From: Sulfuritalea sp.
GTDB taxonomy: Bacteria; Pseudomonadota; Gammaproteobacteria; Burkholderiales; Rhodocyclaceae
Direction of reading: 5' to 3'
NCBI GenBank assembly: GCA_016716965.1
Contig: JADJUP010000042.1
Span: 1-44,155, forward strand
DNA length: 44,155 nucleotides
Part shown: one piece after another, positions 9,907 to 17,738 of the stretch
Position numbering within the stretch: the stretch's first letter is position 1
Layout: each line of letters opens with the position of its first letter
The notes under the pieces: model-generated
The model's database searches: none
What the model saw: only the letters and a program-made list of their open reading frames with translations
What the model was told of the DNA's origin: nothing
Translations under genes and position numbers: made by a program

Positions 9907-10583
9907 ACTTCGACCTGACGGAAATCCCGCTGCGCACCGTCAATGATTTTCTGCACAAGGAAGCGCCGGGGCAGGGCGTGAAGAAAGTGACCATTGCCAA
10001 TCCCGATGGCGCCCACAACATCGCTGTGGGCCTCGACTTTGCGGTCGAGGTCGAAGTGATCGGCCATGCCGGCTACTACGCCGGCGGCATGAACAAGGCC
10101 GCCAGCATCACCGTCACCGGCAGCGCCGGTACCGGCGTGGCGGAAAACATGATGTCGGGCCGCGTGCATGTGAAGGGCTTCGCCTCCAACGGCGCCGGCG
10201 CCTCGATGCACGGCGGCCTGCTGGTGATCGACGGCGATGCCGGCCTGCGCTGCGGCATCTCGCTCAAGGGCGGCGACATCGTGGTCGGCGGCTCGGTCGG
10301 CAGCTTCTCGGCCTTCATGGCGCAGGCCGGACGCATGGTGATCTGCGGCGACGCCGGCGATGCGCTGGGCGATTCACTCTACGAGGCCGTGCTTTACGTC
10401 AAAGGCAAGATCAAGTCGCTGGGTGCCGATGCGCAGATCGAGCCGATGGGCGAGGCCGACCTCAAGACCGTTAAGGATCTGCTCGCCGCCGCCGGCATGA
10501 ATCACGACCCGAAAGACTTCAAGCGCGTGGCTTCGGCCCGCAGCCTTTATCACTGGAATGCCGACGCCAACCAGGAATATTGA
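9894..10583 (+). CDS. mgsB: N-methylglutamate synthase subunit B (GXGXG domain)
   Basis: A 229-residue right-handed beta-helix protein matching the C-terminal GXGXG domain of glutamate synthase (GlxC-like). Glycine-rich repeats are plain: GYYAGGMNKAASITVTGSAG, VHVKGFASNGAGASMHGG, LLVIDGDAGLRCGISLKG, DIVVGGSVGSFSAFMAQAG. The domain has a structural role, holding amidotransferase and synthase subunits together. It overlaps the end of mgsA and ends three bases before the mgsC start, so the three subunits are tightly coupled. Confidence 0.87.
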   Translation: MDGLNFDLTEIPLRTVNDFLHKEAPGQGVKKVTIANPDGAHNIAVGLDFAVEVEVIGHAGYYAGGMNKAASITVTGSAGTGVAENMMSGRVHVKGFASNGAGASMHGGLLVIDGDAGLRCGISLKGGDIVVGGSVGSFSAFMAQAGRMVICGDAGDALGDSLYEAVLYVKGKIKSLGADAQIEPMGEADLKTVKDLLAAAGMNHDPKDFKRVASARSLYHWNADANQEY

Positions 10584-10585
10584 CC

Positions 10586-11938
10586 ATGTCTGAAAAACCG
10601 ATACAGCGCGAAGAATCCTTCGGCTACGACCGCAAGACCATCGACTACATCCGCAACGCGGCGGCCCACGGCCTCTACGAAATACGCGGCATGGGTGCCA
10701 AGCGCCAGTTGCCCAGCTTCGACGATCTGGTGTTTCTCGGCGCCTCGCTGTCGCGCTATGCCCTCGAAGGCTACCGCGAGAAATGCAGCACCAAAACCAT
10801 ACTCGGCACGCGCTTCGCCAAAAAGCCGATCGAGCTCGACATCCCGATCACCATCGCCGGCATGAGCTTCGGCTCGCTGTCGGCCAACGTCAAGGAAGCC
10901 CTGGGACGCGCCGCCACCGAGGTCGGCACCTCGACCACCACCGGCGATGGCGGCATGACGCCGGAAGAACGGCAGTCCTCGAAGACTCTGGTCTATCAGT
11001 GCCTGCCCTCCCGCTATGGCTTCAATCCCGACGACGTACGCCGCGCCGATGCGATCGAAGTGGTGATCGGCCAGGGCGCAAAGCCCGGCGGCGGTGGCAT
11101 GCTGCTGGGGCAGAAGGTGTCGGCGCGCGTTGCCGGCATGCGTACCCTGCCCGAAGGCATCGACCAGCGCTCGGCCTGCCGGCATCCCGACTGGACCGGC
11201 CCCGACGACCTGGCCATCAAGATTCAGGAACTGCGCGAGATGACCGACTGGGAGAAGCCGATCTACGTCAAAGTCGGCGCCACGCGCGTCTTCAACGACG
11301 TCAAGCTCGCCGTGCATTCCGGTGCCGACGTGGTGGTGGTCGATGGCATGCAGGGCGGCACGGCGGCGACGCAGACCTGCTTCATCGAGCACATCGGCAT
11401 CCCGACGCTGGCAGCGGTGCGACAGGCCGTGCATGCGCTGGAAGACCTCGACATGAAGGGCAAGGTGCAGCTCATCGTTTCCGGCGGTATCCGCACCGGT
11501 CCCGATGTGGCCAAGGCGTTGGCCATGGGTGCCGATGCGGTGGCCATCGGTCAGGGCGTGCTCATTGCGCTCGGTTGCAACCACCACAGCTACTTTCAGG
11601 ATGGCGAACACCGTATCGCCAGCGCCGACTATTCGGCGCTGGGCACCGCGCCGGGCTTCTGCCACCACTGCCACACCGGCAAATGCCCAGTCGGCATCAC
11701 CACGCAGGACGCGATGCTGGAGCAACGCCTGACGCCGGAAGTCGGCGCCCGGCATCTGAAGAATTACCTGAAGACGCTGAACATGGAACTCACCACCATC
11801 GCCCGCGCCTGCGGCAAGCAGAACGTGCATCACCTCGAGCGCGAGGACCTGGTGGCGCTGACCATCGAAGCCGCAGCGATGGCCCATGTTCCGCTGGCCG
11901 GAACGAGCTGGATCCCGGGTGTGACCGGCGGCATGTAA
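10586..11938 (+). CDS. mgsC: N-methylglutamate synthase subunit C (FMN-binding glutamate synthase-like)
   Basis: A 450-residue protein matching the central FMN/Fe-S domain of glutamate synthase (GlxD-like). It combines methylamine from MgsA with 2-oxoglutarate to form N-methylglutamate. The glycine-rich flavin region (GGGGMLLGQKVSARVAG), the barrel core (GADVVVVDGMQGGTAATQ, VSGGIRTGPDVAKALAMGAD) and the Cys cluster CHHCHTGKCPVGITTQ for an iron-sulfur centre are visible. I chose the ATG at 10586 (MSEKPIQREES); a TTG six bases earlier is less likely. A near copy of the dispersed repeat lies at 11618-11631. No clear terminator follows. Confidence 0.88.
   Translation: MSEKPIQREESFGYDRKTIDYIRNAAAHGLYEIRGMGAKRQLPSFDDLVFLGASLSRYALEGYREKCSTKTILGTRFAKKPIELDIPITIAGMSFGSLSANVKEALGRAATEVGTSTTTGDGGMTPEERQSSKTLVYQCLPSRYGFNPDDVRRADAIEVVIGQGAKPGGGGMLLGQKVSARVAGMRTLPEGIDQRSACRHPDWTGPDDLAIKIQELREMTDWEKPIYVKVGATRVFNDVKLAVHSGADVVVVDGMQGGTAATQTCFIEHIGIPTLAAVRQAVHALEDLDMKGKVQLIVSGGIRTGPDVAKALAMGADAVAIGQGVLIALGCNHHSYFQDGEHRIASADYSALGTAPGFCHHCHTGKCPVGITTQDAMLEQRLTPEVGARHLKNYLKTLNMELTTIARACGKQNVHHLEREDLVALTIEAAAMAHVPLAGTSWIPGVTGGM
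11618..11631 (-). repeat. Dispersed repeat, near copy, inside mgsC
   Basis: 13 of 14 core bases match on the minus strand; the adjacent CACCGTATC matches the extended box of the copy near 39,325. Confidence 0.6.
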
Positions 11939-12013
11939 CGGCGGCTGGTGCTCTAACGTCCACCTCCAGGCCAATGAGGCGAGCCTGCTCCCGCAGCAAG
12001 GCCGGGGGCGGCT

Positions 12014-12949
12014 CTACTTGCGAAACGCCAGGCAGGGATCGGGCCGTTCGGCGCGCGGCGTGAACCAGAGGATGTCGTAGGGGGCGCTGTTGCCGATGCG
12101 TTCGGTCTCGTACTGTGCCGGCGCCGTCTTGCCAGCGCCGACTTCCACGAAGCCGATCGAGAGCACGCGCGTACCGGGGCGCCGCGCCGCAAGGTAGAGC
12201 GGCACACCGACATCGCGCCGGGCGTGGCCGCGACCGAGGATGAAGACCACGCCCTGATCGATTCTGCCCAGTGCTGCATCGGCCAGCGTTGCATCGCGCA
12301 GGCGCTGCGCGCGCACCAGTCCGTCACGCAGTTGTGGTGTCACCATGCCGCAGTGCGACGCTTCGATAAGGCCGACCATGTACTTCTGCCGGGGCTCGTC
12401 CCAGACCTGCTCGAGCGCGAGTCGCTGCATTTCGCCGGCCGGGAGTGTCGAGTATCCATCGCGCACGATGGGCCGTGTCGCCGCGCGCGGCAGGTTGGCC
12501 GCCTGCAACGGCAACCGCGCCGTGTTGGCAAGCGCCACCAGCGGTTGGTACTGCGGCCACTCCCAGCCGCGCATAAGTGGTGCCAGGTCGTGGCCGGTGC
12601 GACGCGCATCTTCCAGCGCCGCTTGCTGGTCGGTATCGAACTGTTCCATCAGCAGTGCAGGCCTGGCCCCCGCGGCAAGGCGCGCCTTTAGGACTTTCAA
12701 TTGCAGGCGATGGTGTTCGGCGTTGTCGTGGATTTCGCCCAGCAGTAGCACATCGGCATTAGCGGCGCGGCGCAGCAGTTCGGTCTCGTCGATGAAGCCT
12801 TGCGCGGAAGCATCCCATACGCGTCCGGCCAGCGGATGATCTGTATCGCGCAGGGTGCCGGGGACGATGGTTGCGCAACTTGTCAGCAGCGACGCCGCAA
12901 GAAAGATGATCAGGGTGGCGCGCAGGGAGCGAGACGGGGCAGGTTTCAT
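12014..12949 (-). CDS. ChaN-family lipoprotein
   Basis: A 311-residue predicted lipoprotein: a positively charged start, a hydrophobic core (ATLIIFLAASLL) and lipobox LTSC with the lipidated Cys at residue 25. The mature part has the ChaN family hallmarks: ADVLLLGEIHDNAEHHRLQ near residues 68-87, LLMEQFDTDQQAAL, ASHCGMVTPQLR and VFILGRGHARRDVGVP. ChaN relatives bind haem and are linked to iron uptake; whether this one does is not shown. It converges with mgsC and lies downstream of the Sel1 protein on the same strand with a 66-base gap. An exact copy of the dispersed repeat is embedded at 12131-12144 and encodes part of EVGAGKTAP. Confidence 0.78.
   Translation of the reverse strand: MKPAPSRSLRATLIIFLAASLLTSCATIVPGTLRDTDHPLAGRVWDASAQGFIDETELLRRAANADVLLLGEIHDNAEHHRLQLKVLKARLAAGARPALLMEQFDTDQQAALEDARRTGHDLAPLMRGWEWPQYQPLVALANTARLPLQAANLPRAATRPIVRDGYSTLPAGEMQRLALEQVWDEPRQKYMVGLIEASHCGMVTPQLRDGLVRAQRLRDATLADAALGRIDQGVVFILGRGHARRDVGVPLYLAARRPGTRVLSIGFVEVGAGKTAPAQYETERIGNSAPYDILWFTPRAERPDPCLAFRK
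12131..12144 (-). repeat. Dispersed repeat, exact core copy, inside the ChaN-like gene
   Basis: Minus-strand AAGTCGGCGCTGGC. The next bases (12121-12130) also match the extended repeat, which has a CCGT-containing box three bases beyond the core. Confidence 0.75.
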
Positions 12950-13015
12950 ACTGCGATCATAGCAAGCGGCGGGTCTTGCCCCGTCGGCGAACCGCCGCGC
13001 CGGCGGCTGGTTGGG

Positions 13016-14221
13016 TTACGGTTTGCCGCCCTGCCGGTCCAGCATGTCGAGGATGCCCTGTGCCGGGGCAATGCCCGCCTTGGCCGCAAGATCAAGCCAG
13101 CGTCGCGCTTCGTCCTGGTTCTCGGCAGTGCCGCGGCCGGCGACATAGAGCCGGCCGACGTTGAACTGCCCCGGCGGGAACCCGGCCTGCGCGGCCGCCA
13201 GGTAGTGTTCGAAGGCGGCCTTTTCATCCTGGGCGACACCGCGCCCGCGCTCGTAGAATTCGCCGAGGTTATTGCGCGCCGACGGTTCGCCCAGGCTGGC
13301 GGCATCCCGGTAGTACTGCCCGGCGCGCTCCAGGTCGACCTTGCCGCCGATGCCTTCGGCATGCATCCAGCCGAGCAGGGATCGCGCGCTGGCCCTGCCT
13401 TCGCGCGCGGCCCGTTCGAGCTGTTCGAAGGCGCACGTGGCGTCAGGCGGTTCCGCCTCGAGGCAGATTCGGCCCAGGCGCTCGATGGCGCCAACATGTC
13501 CGGAAGTCGCCGCTTCGCGGAATAGGGTCAGCGCCTGCTCCGGATTGCTGGCTTCGATGCATTGAGCATGGCGAAACCGCGCCCCTCCAAATCCCTTGTC
13601 GAGCGCTGCAGCAAAGCGCGGACAGGCGCCTTCGATGCTGGGTGCATCGACAAAGCCGTGCAACGCGAAGGTTCCCAGTGCGAATTCGGCGGCACCGACG
13701 CCGCGCGCCGCCATACCCTCGAGGCCTGGGCGGGTGTCGGCCAATCGCGTTCGGATCAATTCCCGGTAGGCACCAAAAAGGCTGTCGTCGCCGCGCGAAA
13801 GGGCGCGTTCGGCGCCGCGCGCAGCGCGCAGCGAAAGCTCGGCAAGCTTCTGTCGCAAAAGCTTGTCATCGGAACCGCCGCCGAGCGCGTTACGCAGGTT
13901 GCGCGCTTCGTCGCCTATGAGCTCCATTTCCGCGACCGGATCGATTTGCAGTGCGACAACTGCCTTGGATTTTGAATTGGAGCGCTTGATTGTCTTCCCG
14001 GCGCGCGATTTAGATGTCGCCTTGGTTTTGGATTTGTTTTTCAACGCCTGTGCCGAGGCCTTGCGCGGTTTGGATACCTTGGCCTTCTGCTTGGCGATCG
14101 GCGCGACGACCTTGCGTGGCGAAGTTTGTGCAAATGCATCACTGGCCGCCGGAAGCACCAGTGCCAGCGACAGGCAGGCGACAATGCGGTAATATTGCTT
14201 GAAATCAAAATATAACGACAT
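13016..14221 (-). CDS. Sel1/TPR-repeat protein, exported
   Basis: A 401-residue protein with an N-terminal signal sequence (hydrophobic VACLSLALVLPAASDAFA, cleavage about residue 31), a Lys/Ser-rich basic segment (about 36-75), a charged helical part, and C-terminal Sel1-type repeats (about 195-395), for example ARSLLGWMHAEGIGGKVDLERAGQYY, SARNNLGEFYERGRGVAQDEKAAFEHY and GQFNVGRLYVAGRGTAENQDEARRW. Sel1 repeats form alpha-solenoids for protein-protein contacts; the partner is unknown. The start is only four bases from the divergent cytochrome gene. The lysine-rich stretch may bind peptidoglycan, nucleic acid or polyanions, but this is a guess. Confidence 0.75.
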   Translation of the reverse strand: MSLYFDFKQYYRIVACLSLALVLPAASDAFAQTSPRKVVAPIAKQKAKVSKPRKASAQALKNKSKTKATSKSRAGKTIKRSNSKSKAVVALQIDPVAEMELIGDEARNLRNALGGGSDDKLLRQKLAELSLRAARGAERALSRGDDSLFGAYRELIRTRLADTRPGLEGMAARGVGAAEFALGTFALHGFVDAPSIEGACPRFAAALDKGFGGARFRHAQCIEASNPEQALTLFREAATSGHVGAIERLGRICLEAEPPDATCAFEQLERAAREGRASARSLLGWMHAEGIGGKVDLERAGQYYRDAASLGEPSARNNLGEFYERGRGVAQDEKAAFEHYLAAAQAGFPPGQFNVGRLYVAGRGTAENQDEARRWLDLAAKAGIAPAQGILDMLDRQGGKP

Positions 14222-14225
14222 ATTG

Positions 14226-14588
14226 ATGAAGTCATTCCTCTATTCTGGCGTTGTGCTGCGAAAAGCCATTCTGATCGGGGCCTTGTCGTGCGCCATGCAT
14301 CCTGCAAGCGCGCAGTCGGTCAATGAAGACGCGGCGGTTACACTGGCCAAGGCGGGTAAATGTTTTCGCTGCCATTCTGTCGACAAGGCGAAGAAGGCTC
14401 CTTCCTACAAAAGGATAGCGCAGAAATACAAAGGCAAGGCGGATGCCGAGGCTGCGTTGCTGAAGCATCTCTCGGGCAGTCAGCAGGTCAAGGTCGAGGA
14501 CGGGTCCGACGAACAGCACGAACCGCCGCCGGCCAAGGATCCGGCCGACCTGCTCAATCTGGTGCGCTGGGTTCTCAGCCGCGAATAG
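14226..14588 (+). CDS. Small periplasmic c-type cytochrome
   Basis: A 120-residue monohaem cytochrome c: a signal sequence ending near ASAQ (residue 30), then CFRCH (Cys46, Cys49, His50) for covalent haem attachment. The remainder resembles class I cytochromes of the cytochrome c551/c552 type (PSYKRIAQKYKGKADAEAALLKHL, DPADLLNLVRWVLS). The usual axial methionine is not evident: the region expected to hold it reads VEDGSDEQHEPPP, with a histidine instead. A GTG at 14253 is an alternative start but leaves a short signal. An electron carrier is certain in kind; its partner is unknown. A terminator follows at 14632. Confidence 0.78.
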   Translation: MKSFLYSGVVLRKAILIGALSCAMHPASAQSVNEDAAVTLAKAGKCFRCHSVDKAKKAPSYKRIAQKYKGKADAEAALLKHLSGSQQVKVEDGSDEQHEPPPAKDPADLLNLVRWVLSRE

Positions 14589-14631
14589 TCGAACGATCCG
14601 GCGGACGCATTCAATGCGACGCCAAAAATGA

Positions 14632-14660
14632 AACAGGCCGCTCCTGCGGCCTGTTTGCTT
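14632..14660. terminator. Strong hairpin terminator between convergent genes
   Basis: AACAGGCCGC (14632-14641), loop TCCT, GCGGCCTGTT (14646-14655): a perfect 10-bp stem followed by T-rich sequence on the plus strand and preceded by AAAAATG. It ends the cytochrome transcript and may also serve the opposing gene. Confidence 0.8.
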
Positions 14661-14675
14661 GACGGACGGGTAGCG

Positions 14676-15209
14676 CTACCAGCTCTTAACCACCGCCGAC
14701 ACGCCGAAGACGTGGTTGCTGTAACGCGGTGCCTGCTGGCCGGTCAGCAGTATCCCGGCGTTAGACTGCGCCCCGACATCGCTGAGCGCCCAGTCGTAAG
14801 AGTTCAGGTTCTCGTATAGGTAGTTGAAGCGCCAGGTAATCTGCTTGCTGTAGTCCCATTTGGCGAAGAGTTGCAGGCTGTGCAGGCGGCTCCATGTGTC
14901 TGGGACCGAGCCCCCCGTCCCACTGTTGGCCTGAGCATAACCGGCAGCCGTGGTCACATCGCTGCTGCCACGGCCAAGATTCAGCACATAGGTATCCTCG
15001 TCTTCCTCGGTTTCCCTCAGGTTCGGGCCGACCTCGTTAACCGCCCAGGTGCGCGCGGAAAGTATGGTTTCCATGAGCACGCCTGCGTTCGAAAGGACTT
15101 CGTCACGTGCATTGTTGTTGAGTTGTTGGTAGGAAAAATAGCCGGAGGCCCCGAGAGCCATGCCGAACACGACTACCAGCATTGAATTGAATTTCCCCCT
15201 AAGCTTCAT
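14676..15209 (-). CDS. Hybrid protein: DUF3365-like N-terminus joined to MtrB/PioB-like beta-barrel C-terminus
   Basis: A 177-residue reading frame whose two halves look like different proteins. Residues 1-55 (MKLRGKFNSMLVVVFGMALG, then FSYQQLNNNARDEVLSNAGV and METILSARTW) resemble the membrane anchor and first helix of DUF3365/Tll0287-like sensor proteins. Residues 70-177 (SLQLFAKWDYSKQITWRFNY, LYENLNSYDWALSD, YSNHVFGVSAVVKSW) resemble the last strands of MtrB/PioB-type outer-membrane porins, ending in the aromatic residue usual for barrels. A 177-residue product is far shorter than either parent (MtrB/PioB about 650-800). The simplest reading is a deletion that fused the start of one gene to the end of another. 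Function is unlikely but the frame is open. Confidence 0.55.
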   Translation of the reverse strand: MKLRGKFNSMLVVVFGMALGASGYFSYQQLNNNARDEVLSNAGVLMETILSARTWAVNEVGPNLRETEEDEDTYVLNLGRGSSDVTTAAGYAQANSGTGGSVPDTWSRLHSLQLFAKWDYSKQITWRFNYLYENLNSYDWALSDVGAQSNAGILLTGQQAPRYSNHVFGVSAVVKSW

Positions 15210-15464
15210 GCGTTTTCTCCGCGATAATCTTCAGGGCCAAAGCATAACATGAGCACTTTGCCGGCCTTTGCCTGCCATTGCCGGATGCGCCATCGGGGCG
15301 CGACATCGGCTAAAGTTTCGCGTGGCGCGTCGCCCGCTGCGCCGAGGCATATGGCAAAGGGCATATTTTAGGAATAAACTAACAAAAACAGGCATTAGCA
15401 AGCCTGAATGTTGCCGAAATGCCGTTCGGGTTTCGGTTTTGATTCGATTGGAGGATGTTCACCC

Positions 15465-16223
15465 TTGGCTTCGCAAGTCAGCGCCCCGGTATCGACCACG
15501 GTCATTGCCTGCGATATTTCCGGCGCCGAATCATTCGAGGCCCGAGTCCTTGAAAGTTTTGCCAAGGTGCTCGCTGCGGCCCGCGGGTTGGGTTTCGTCA
15601 CGCAGGAGCCGGGCAAGCCCAACCTGTGCCTGACATTGGCCCCCGAACTGGCCATAGGCGAGGTATTGGGGCAGTTCGCCAAGACCGCGGCTGCCTTTGA
15701 CGCCGACGTGGCGCCCTTGCGCCTCCGTTCCGTGGTTCATTTCGGAGTTGTTTTTCGCACCGAGTCGGTGGGCGACGTCAGCTATGTCGGTTCGGCGATT
15801 CGTTCGACGCTAAGCGCACTGCGCAGGGCGCCGGTGGCGGGTGGCCTGATCGCGACCCAAGATTTCGCTGCCTATGCGGCGAAGCTGCTCAATCCGCCAT
15901 TCCGGCTTCAGGCCATGAACGAAGGGATGGCGTTCCAGAGCATGAGCCAGATTGTATTTGGCGGCCGTAGCGTGGCGCCGCAGCGCGGTGGCGGCGACCT
16001 GCCCCCAAGTGCCGATCCGGCGTTCGTCGATTTCGTCAAGCGACGCCTCGCCGAGGATGTCGGTCCCTTTGCCAGTGCATTGGTGGATCGCGCGATCCGC
16101 GCTACTGCGGCCGCCGACCAGTTGGTGGCGGCGCTAAGCCGCGACATCGACAATGCATCTGCACGGGCGCGCTTCGAGGCCGATGTGCAAAAGTTCATCA
16201 ATTCCAGGTCCGGCGCTCGATAG
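15465..16223 (+). CDS. Degenerate nucleotide-cyclase-like protein with a DUF8082-like C-terminus
   Basis: About 252 residues. The N-terminal two thirds has the layout of a class III cyclase-like fold (TTVIACDISGAESFEARVLE, a histidine-containing strand VVHFGVVF, SYVGSAIRSTLSALRRAP, GGLIATQDFAAY) but no obvious pair of catalytic aspartates, so enzyme activity is doubtful. The C-terminus (FVDFVKRRLAEDVGPFASAL, VDRAIRATAAADQLVAALSR, DIDNASARARFEADVQKF) resembles the helical DUF8082 module seen at the end of bacterial kinases and cyclases. I prefer the TTG at 15465, which follows TTGGAGGA; an ATG at 15408 would add 19 residues. Probably a regulatory protein; function unknown. Confidence 0.6.
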   Translation: MASQVSAPVSTTVIACDISGAESFEARVLESFAKVLAAARGLGFVTQEPGKPNLCLTLAPELAIGEVLGQFAKTAAAFDADVAPLRLRSVVHFGVVFRTESVGDVSYVGSAIRSTLSALRRAPVAGGLIATQDFAAYAAKLLNPPFRLQAMNEGMAFQSMSQIVFGGRSVAPQRGGGDLPPSADPAFVDFVKRRLAEDVGPFASALVDRAIRATAAADQLVAALSRDIDNASARARFEADVQKFINSRSGAR

Positions 16224-16311
16224 AATTCGGATCTGCCTGCCGCCACCACGCCAAGGCCGATAAAATCGGGAACGGTCTGTTTCGAACCGCCGATCTCCAG
16301 GGAAGGACACG

Positions 16312-17175
16312 ATGGGTTTTTTCAGCAAACTGATGCATCAATCGCAGCCGGCGGCCTGCGTGCTGCCGGAAACGCATGCCGTGATTCGCCAGATCGTCAC
16401 CGTGCTCGGGTTCGACGTGGTCAGCCTGCCGGAATATGCGTCCCGCCTGGCCCCCGCCATCAACTCCGCCGTGGCTTACCTGGACCAGCAGATCGCGGCG
16501 ATTCCCGGGCCACTGGATATATCCGCGGCGCACTACATGCACCATCCGGTAGTCCACGCCATGTTTCCGGCCCGCAACGAAATCGCCCATGCCATCGGTC
16601 GCAGCCTCGAAGTCAAGCAGCCGCTGGCCTTTCTCGCCGGTGCCGAACAGCACGAAGCGTTCGCGCTGCTGGGGGTGCGGCGCAAGCTCAACGAACCGCC
16701 GGGCGCCCCCCCGGTATTCATCGACCATACCCTGCGTTCGCTGGCCGCCACCGAATCCGGAGCCCGTCAGGGTTTGCGCACTGCGGCCATGATGCGTTTG
16801 GTGACGTCGTTCGGCGAGCATCTGGCCCATTTGCGCAAGAACGACAAGCTGACTCGCCAGGAATGGAACATCGAGAATCTCGCGGATCCCAGGATCGCCG
16901 ATGCGGACAAGGGCCAACTTCTGGTTGCGGCGCAGGAACTCAGTCCGGACAAACTACTTGCCGGATTGATCGCATGGCTGCAACGCCCGTCCGAGTACCT
17001 GCAGGTTGGCGCTGGCGCTGCGGCCCAGGAAGCGGAACTCAAGATCGACGCCTTGCCGCTGCTGGTGTGCCGCGACCGGCGTCGCTGGCTGGTATGCCTG
17101 GTCCGGTTTCCGACCGCCGAGGGTGTCGCGGCGATCCACGGCGAGCCGCGCCAGCACCGTTACATCACCATCTGA
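16312..17175 (+). CDS. Conserved-looking protein of unknown function
   Basis: A 287-residue cytoplasmic protein with no signal sequence or membrane segment, starting MGFFSKLMHQSQPAACVLPETHAV behind GGGAAGGA. It looks mostly helical, with one strongly hydrophobic/basic strand pair near the end (ALPLLVCRDRRRWLVCLVRF). I do not recognise the family. It follows the cyclase-like gene by 88 bases on the same strand and could share its transcript. Even base composition and long open frame support a real gene. Confidence 0.65.
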   Translation: MGFFSKLMHQSQPAACVLPETHAVIRQIVTVLGFDVVSLPEYASRLAPAINSAVAYLDQQIAAIPGPLDISAAHYMHHPVVHAMFPARNEIAHAIGRSLEVKQPLAFLAGAEQHEAFALLGVRRKLNEPPGAPPVFIDHTLRSLAATESGARQGLRTAAMMRLVTSFGEHLAHLRKNDKLTRQEWNIENLADPRIADADKGQLLVAAQELSPDKLLAGLIAWLQRPSEYLQVGAGAAAQEAELKIDALPLLVCRDRRRWLVCLVRFPTAEGVAAIHGEPRQHRYITI

Positions 17176-17211
17176 TCGGCATTGCCTCCGGCGTGCCGGT
17201 GGCGGGATAGG

Positions 17212-17631
17212 TCAGACGGCCGTCAGTGCCGCTTCCGGCGTGAGGATGCGAAACATACCGCGCAAGCGATCGCGGCGCGCCAGGCGCAGCAGATCCTTGT
17301 CTGCCGTCACTAGAAAGTCGGCGCTGGCGTCACGGGCCAGTTCGAGGAATTTCTGGTCGTCGCGATCCCTGCAGCGCGGCAGGCTGGCGCGCGGCTCCAG
17401 GCGCGGTCCGGCAAGCGGCGTGACGTTCGCTTCATAGGCAGCGCAGGCTGCCTCCTGTTTGGCGTCGTCCAGCGCGAAGAGCGGATATCCCAATACGCGG
17501 CGAAATTCGGCAAGGCAGGCATCGTCAGTGAATGCCTGCCATTCCCTGCATTCCATCCTTGCGCGCAGGGGGGCGAAACGGCTGTCGGCGAACACGTAGA
17601 GCGAGACCAGGACGTTGGTATCAAGCACCAC
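17212..17631 (-). CDS. PIN-domain protein, COG1569-type putative toxin
   Basis: A PIN-like ribonuclease domain. With the GTG at 17631 the product is 139 residues and starts VVLDTNVLVSLYVF, as in this family. Acidic residues expected for metal binding are visible: Asp4, the Glu of AEFRRVLGYPLF, the DRDDQKFLELA cluster and ADKDLL near the end. The frame is open back to 17742, where a GTG overlaps the phaC stop, but that version would run through two hairpins including a terminator, so I prefer the short form. No antitoxin gene is next to it, so toxin status is unproven. An exact dispersed repeat sits at 17315-17328. Confidence 0.65.
   Translation of the reverse strand: MVLDTNVLVSLYVFADSRFAPLRARMECREWQAFTDDACLAEFRRVLGYPLFALDDAKQEAACAAYEANVTPLAGPRLEPRASLPRCRDRDDQKFLELARDASADFLVTADKDLLRLARRDRLRGMFRILTPEAALTAV
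17315..17328 (+). repeat. Dispersed repeat, exact core copy, inside the PIN gene
   Basis: AAGTCGGCGCTGGC on the plus strand, read on the opposite strand as part of DASADFL. Confidence 0.75.
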
Positions 17632-17647
17632 CTTGTGCCGCAGGCCC

Positions 17648-17688
17648 TGAAAGCAAACGGGCCCGGGATCGACCGATCCCAAGCCCGT
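17648..17688 (-). terminator. Terminator downstream of phaC
   Basis: ACGGGC (17657-17662) pairs with GCCCGT (17683-17688) and GGGATCG (17665-17671) with CGATCCC (17674-17680), with a symmetric two-base internal loop. Read on the minus strand the stem is followed by TTTGCTTTC. A second stem, ACGTCCCG (17705-17712) with CGGGACGT (17716-17723), lies just before it. Confidence 0.65.
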
Positions 17689-17738
17689 GATGCAATCCGG
17701 AGGAACGTCCCGCGACGGGACGTCCTGCGGGGCATTGC

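Noticed and set aside
10550..11974. A 474-residue open frame opposite mgsC, and a 790-residue one over 30,044-32,416 opposite liuB
   Set aside because: Both mirror strongly conserved genes and show no domain of their own.
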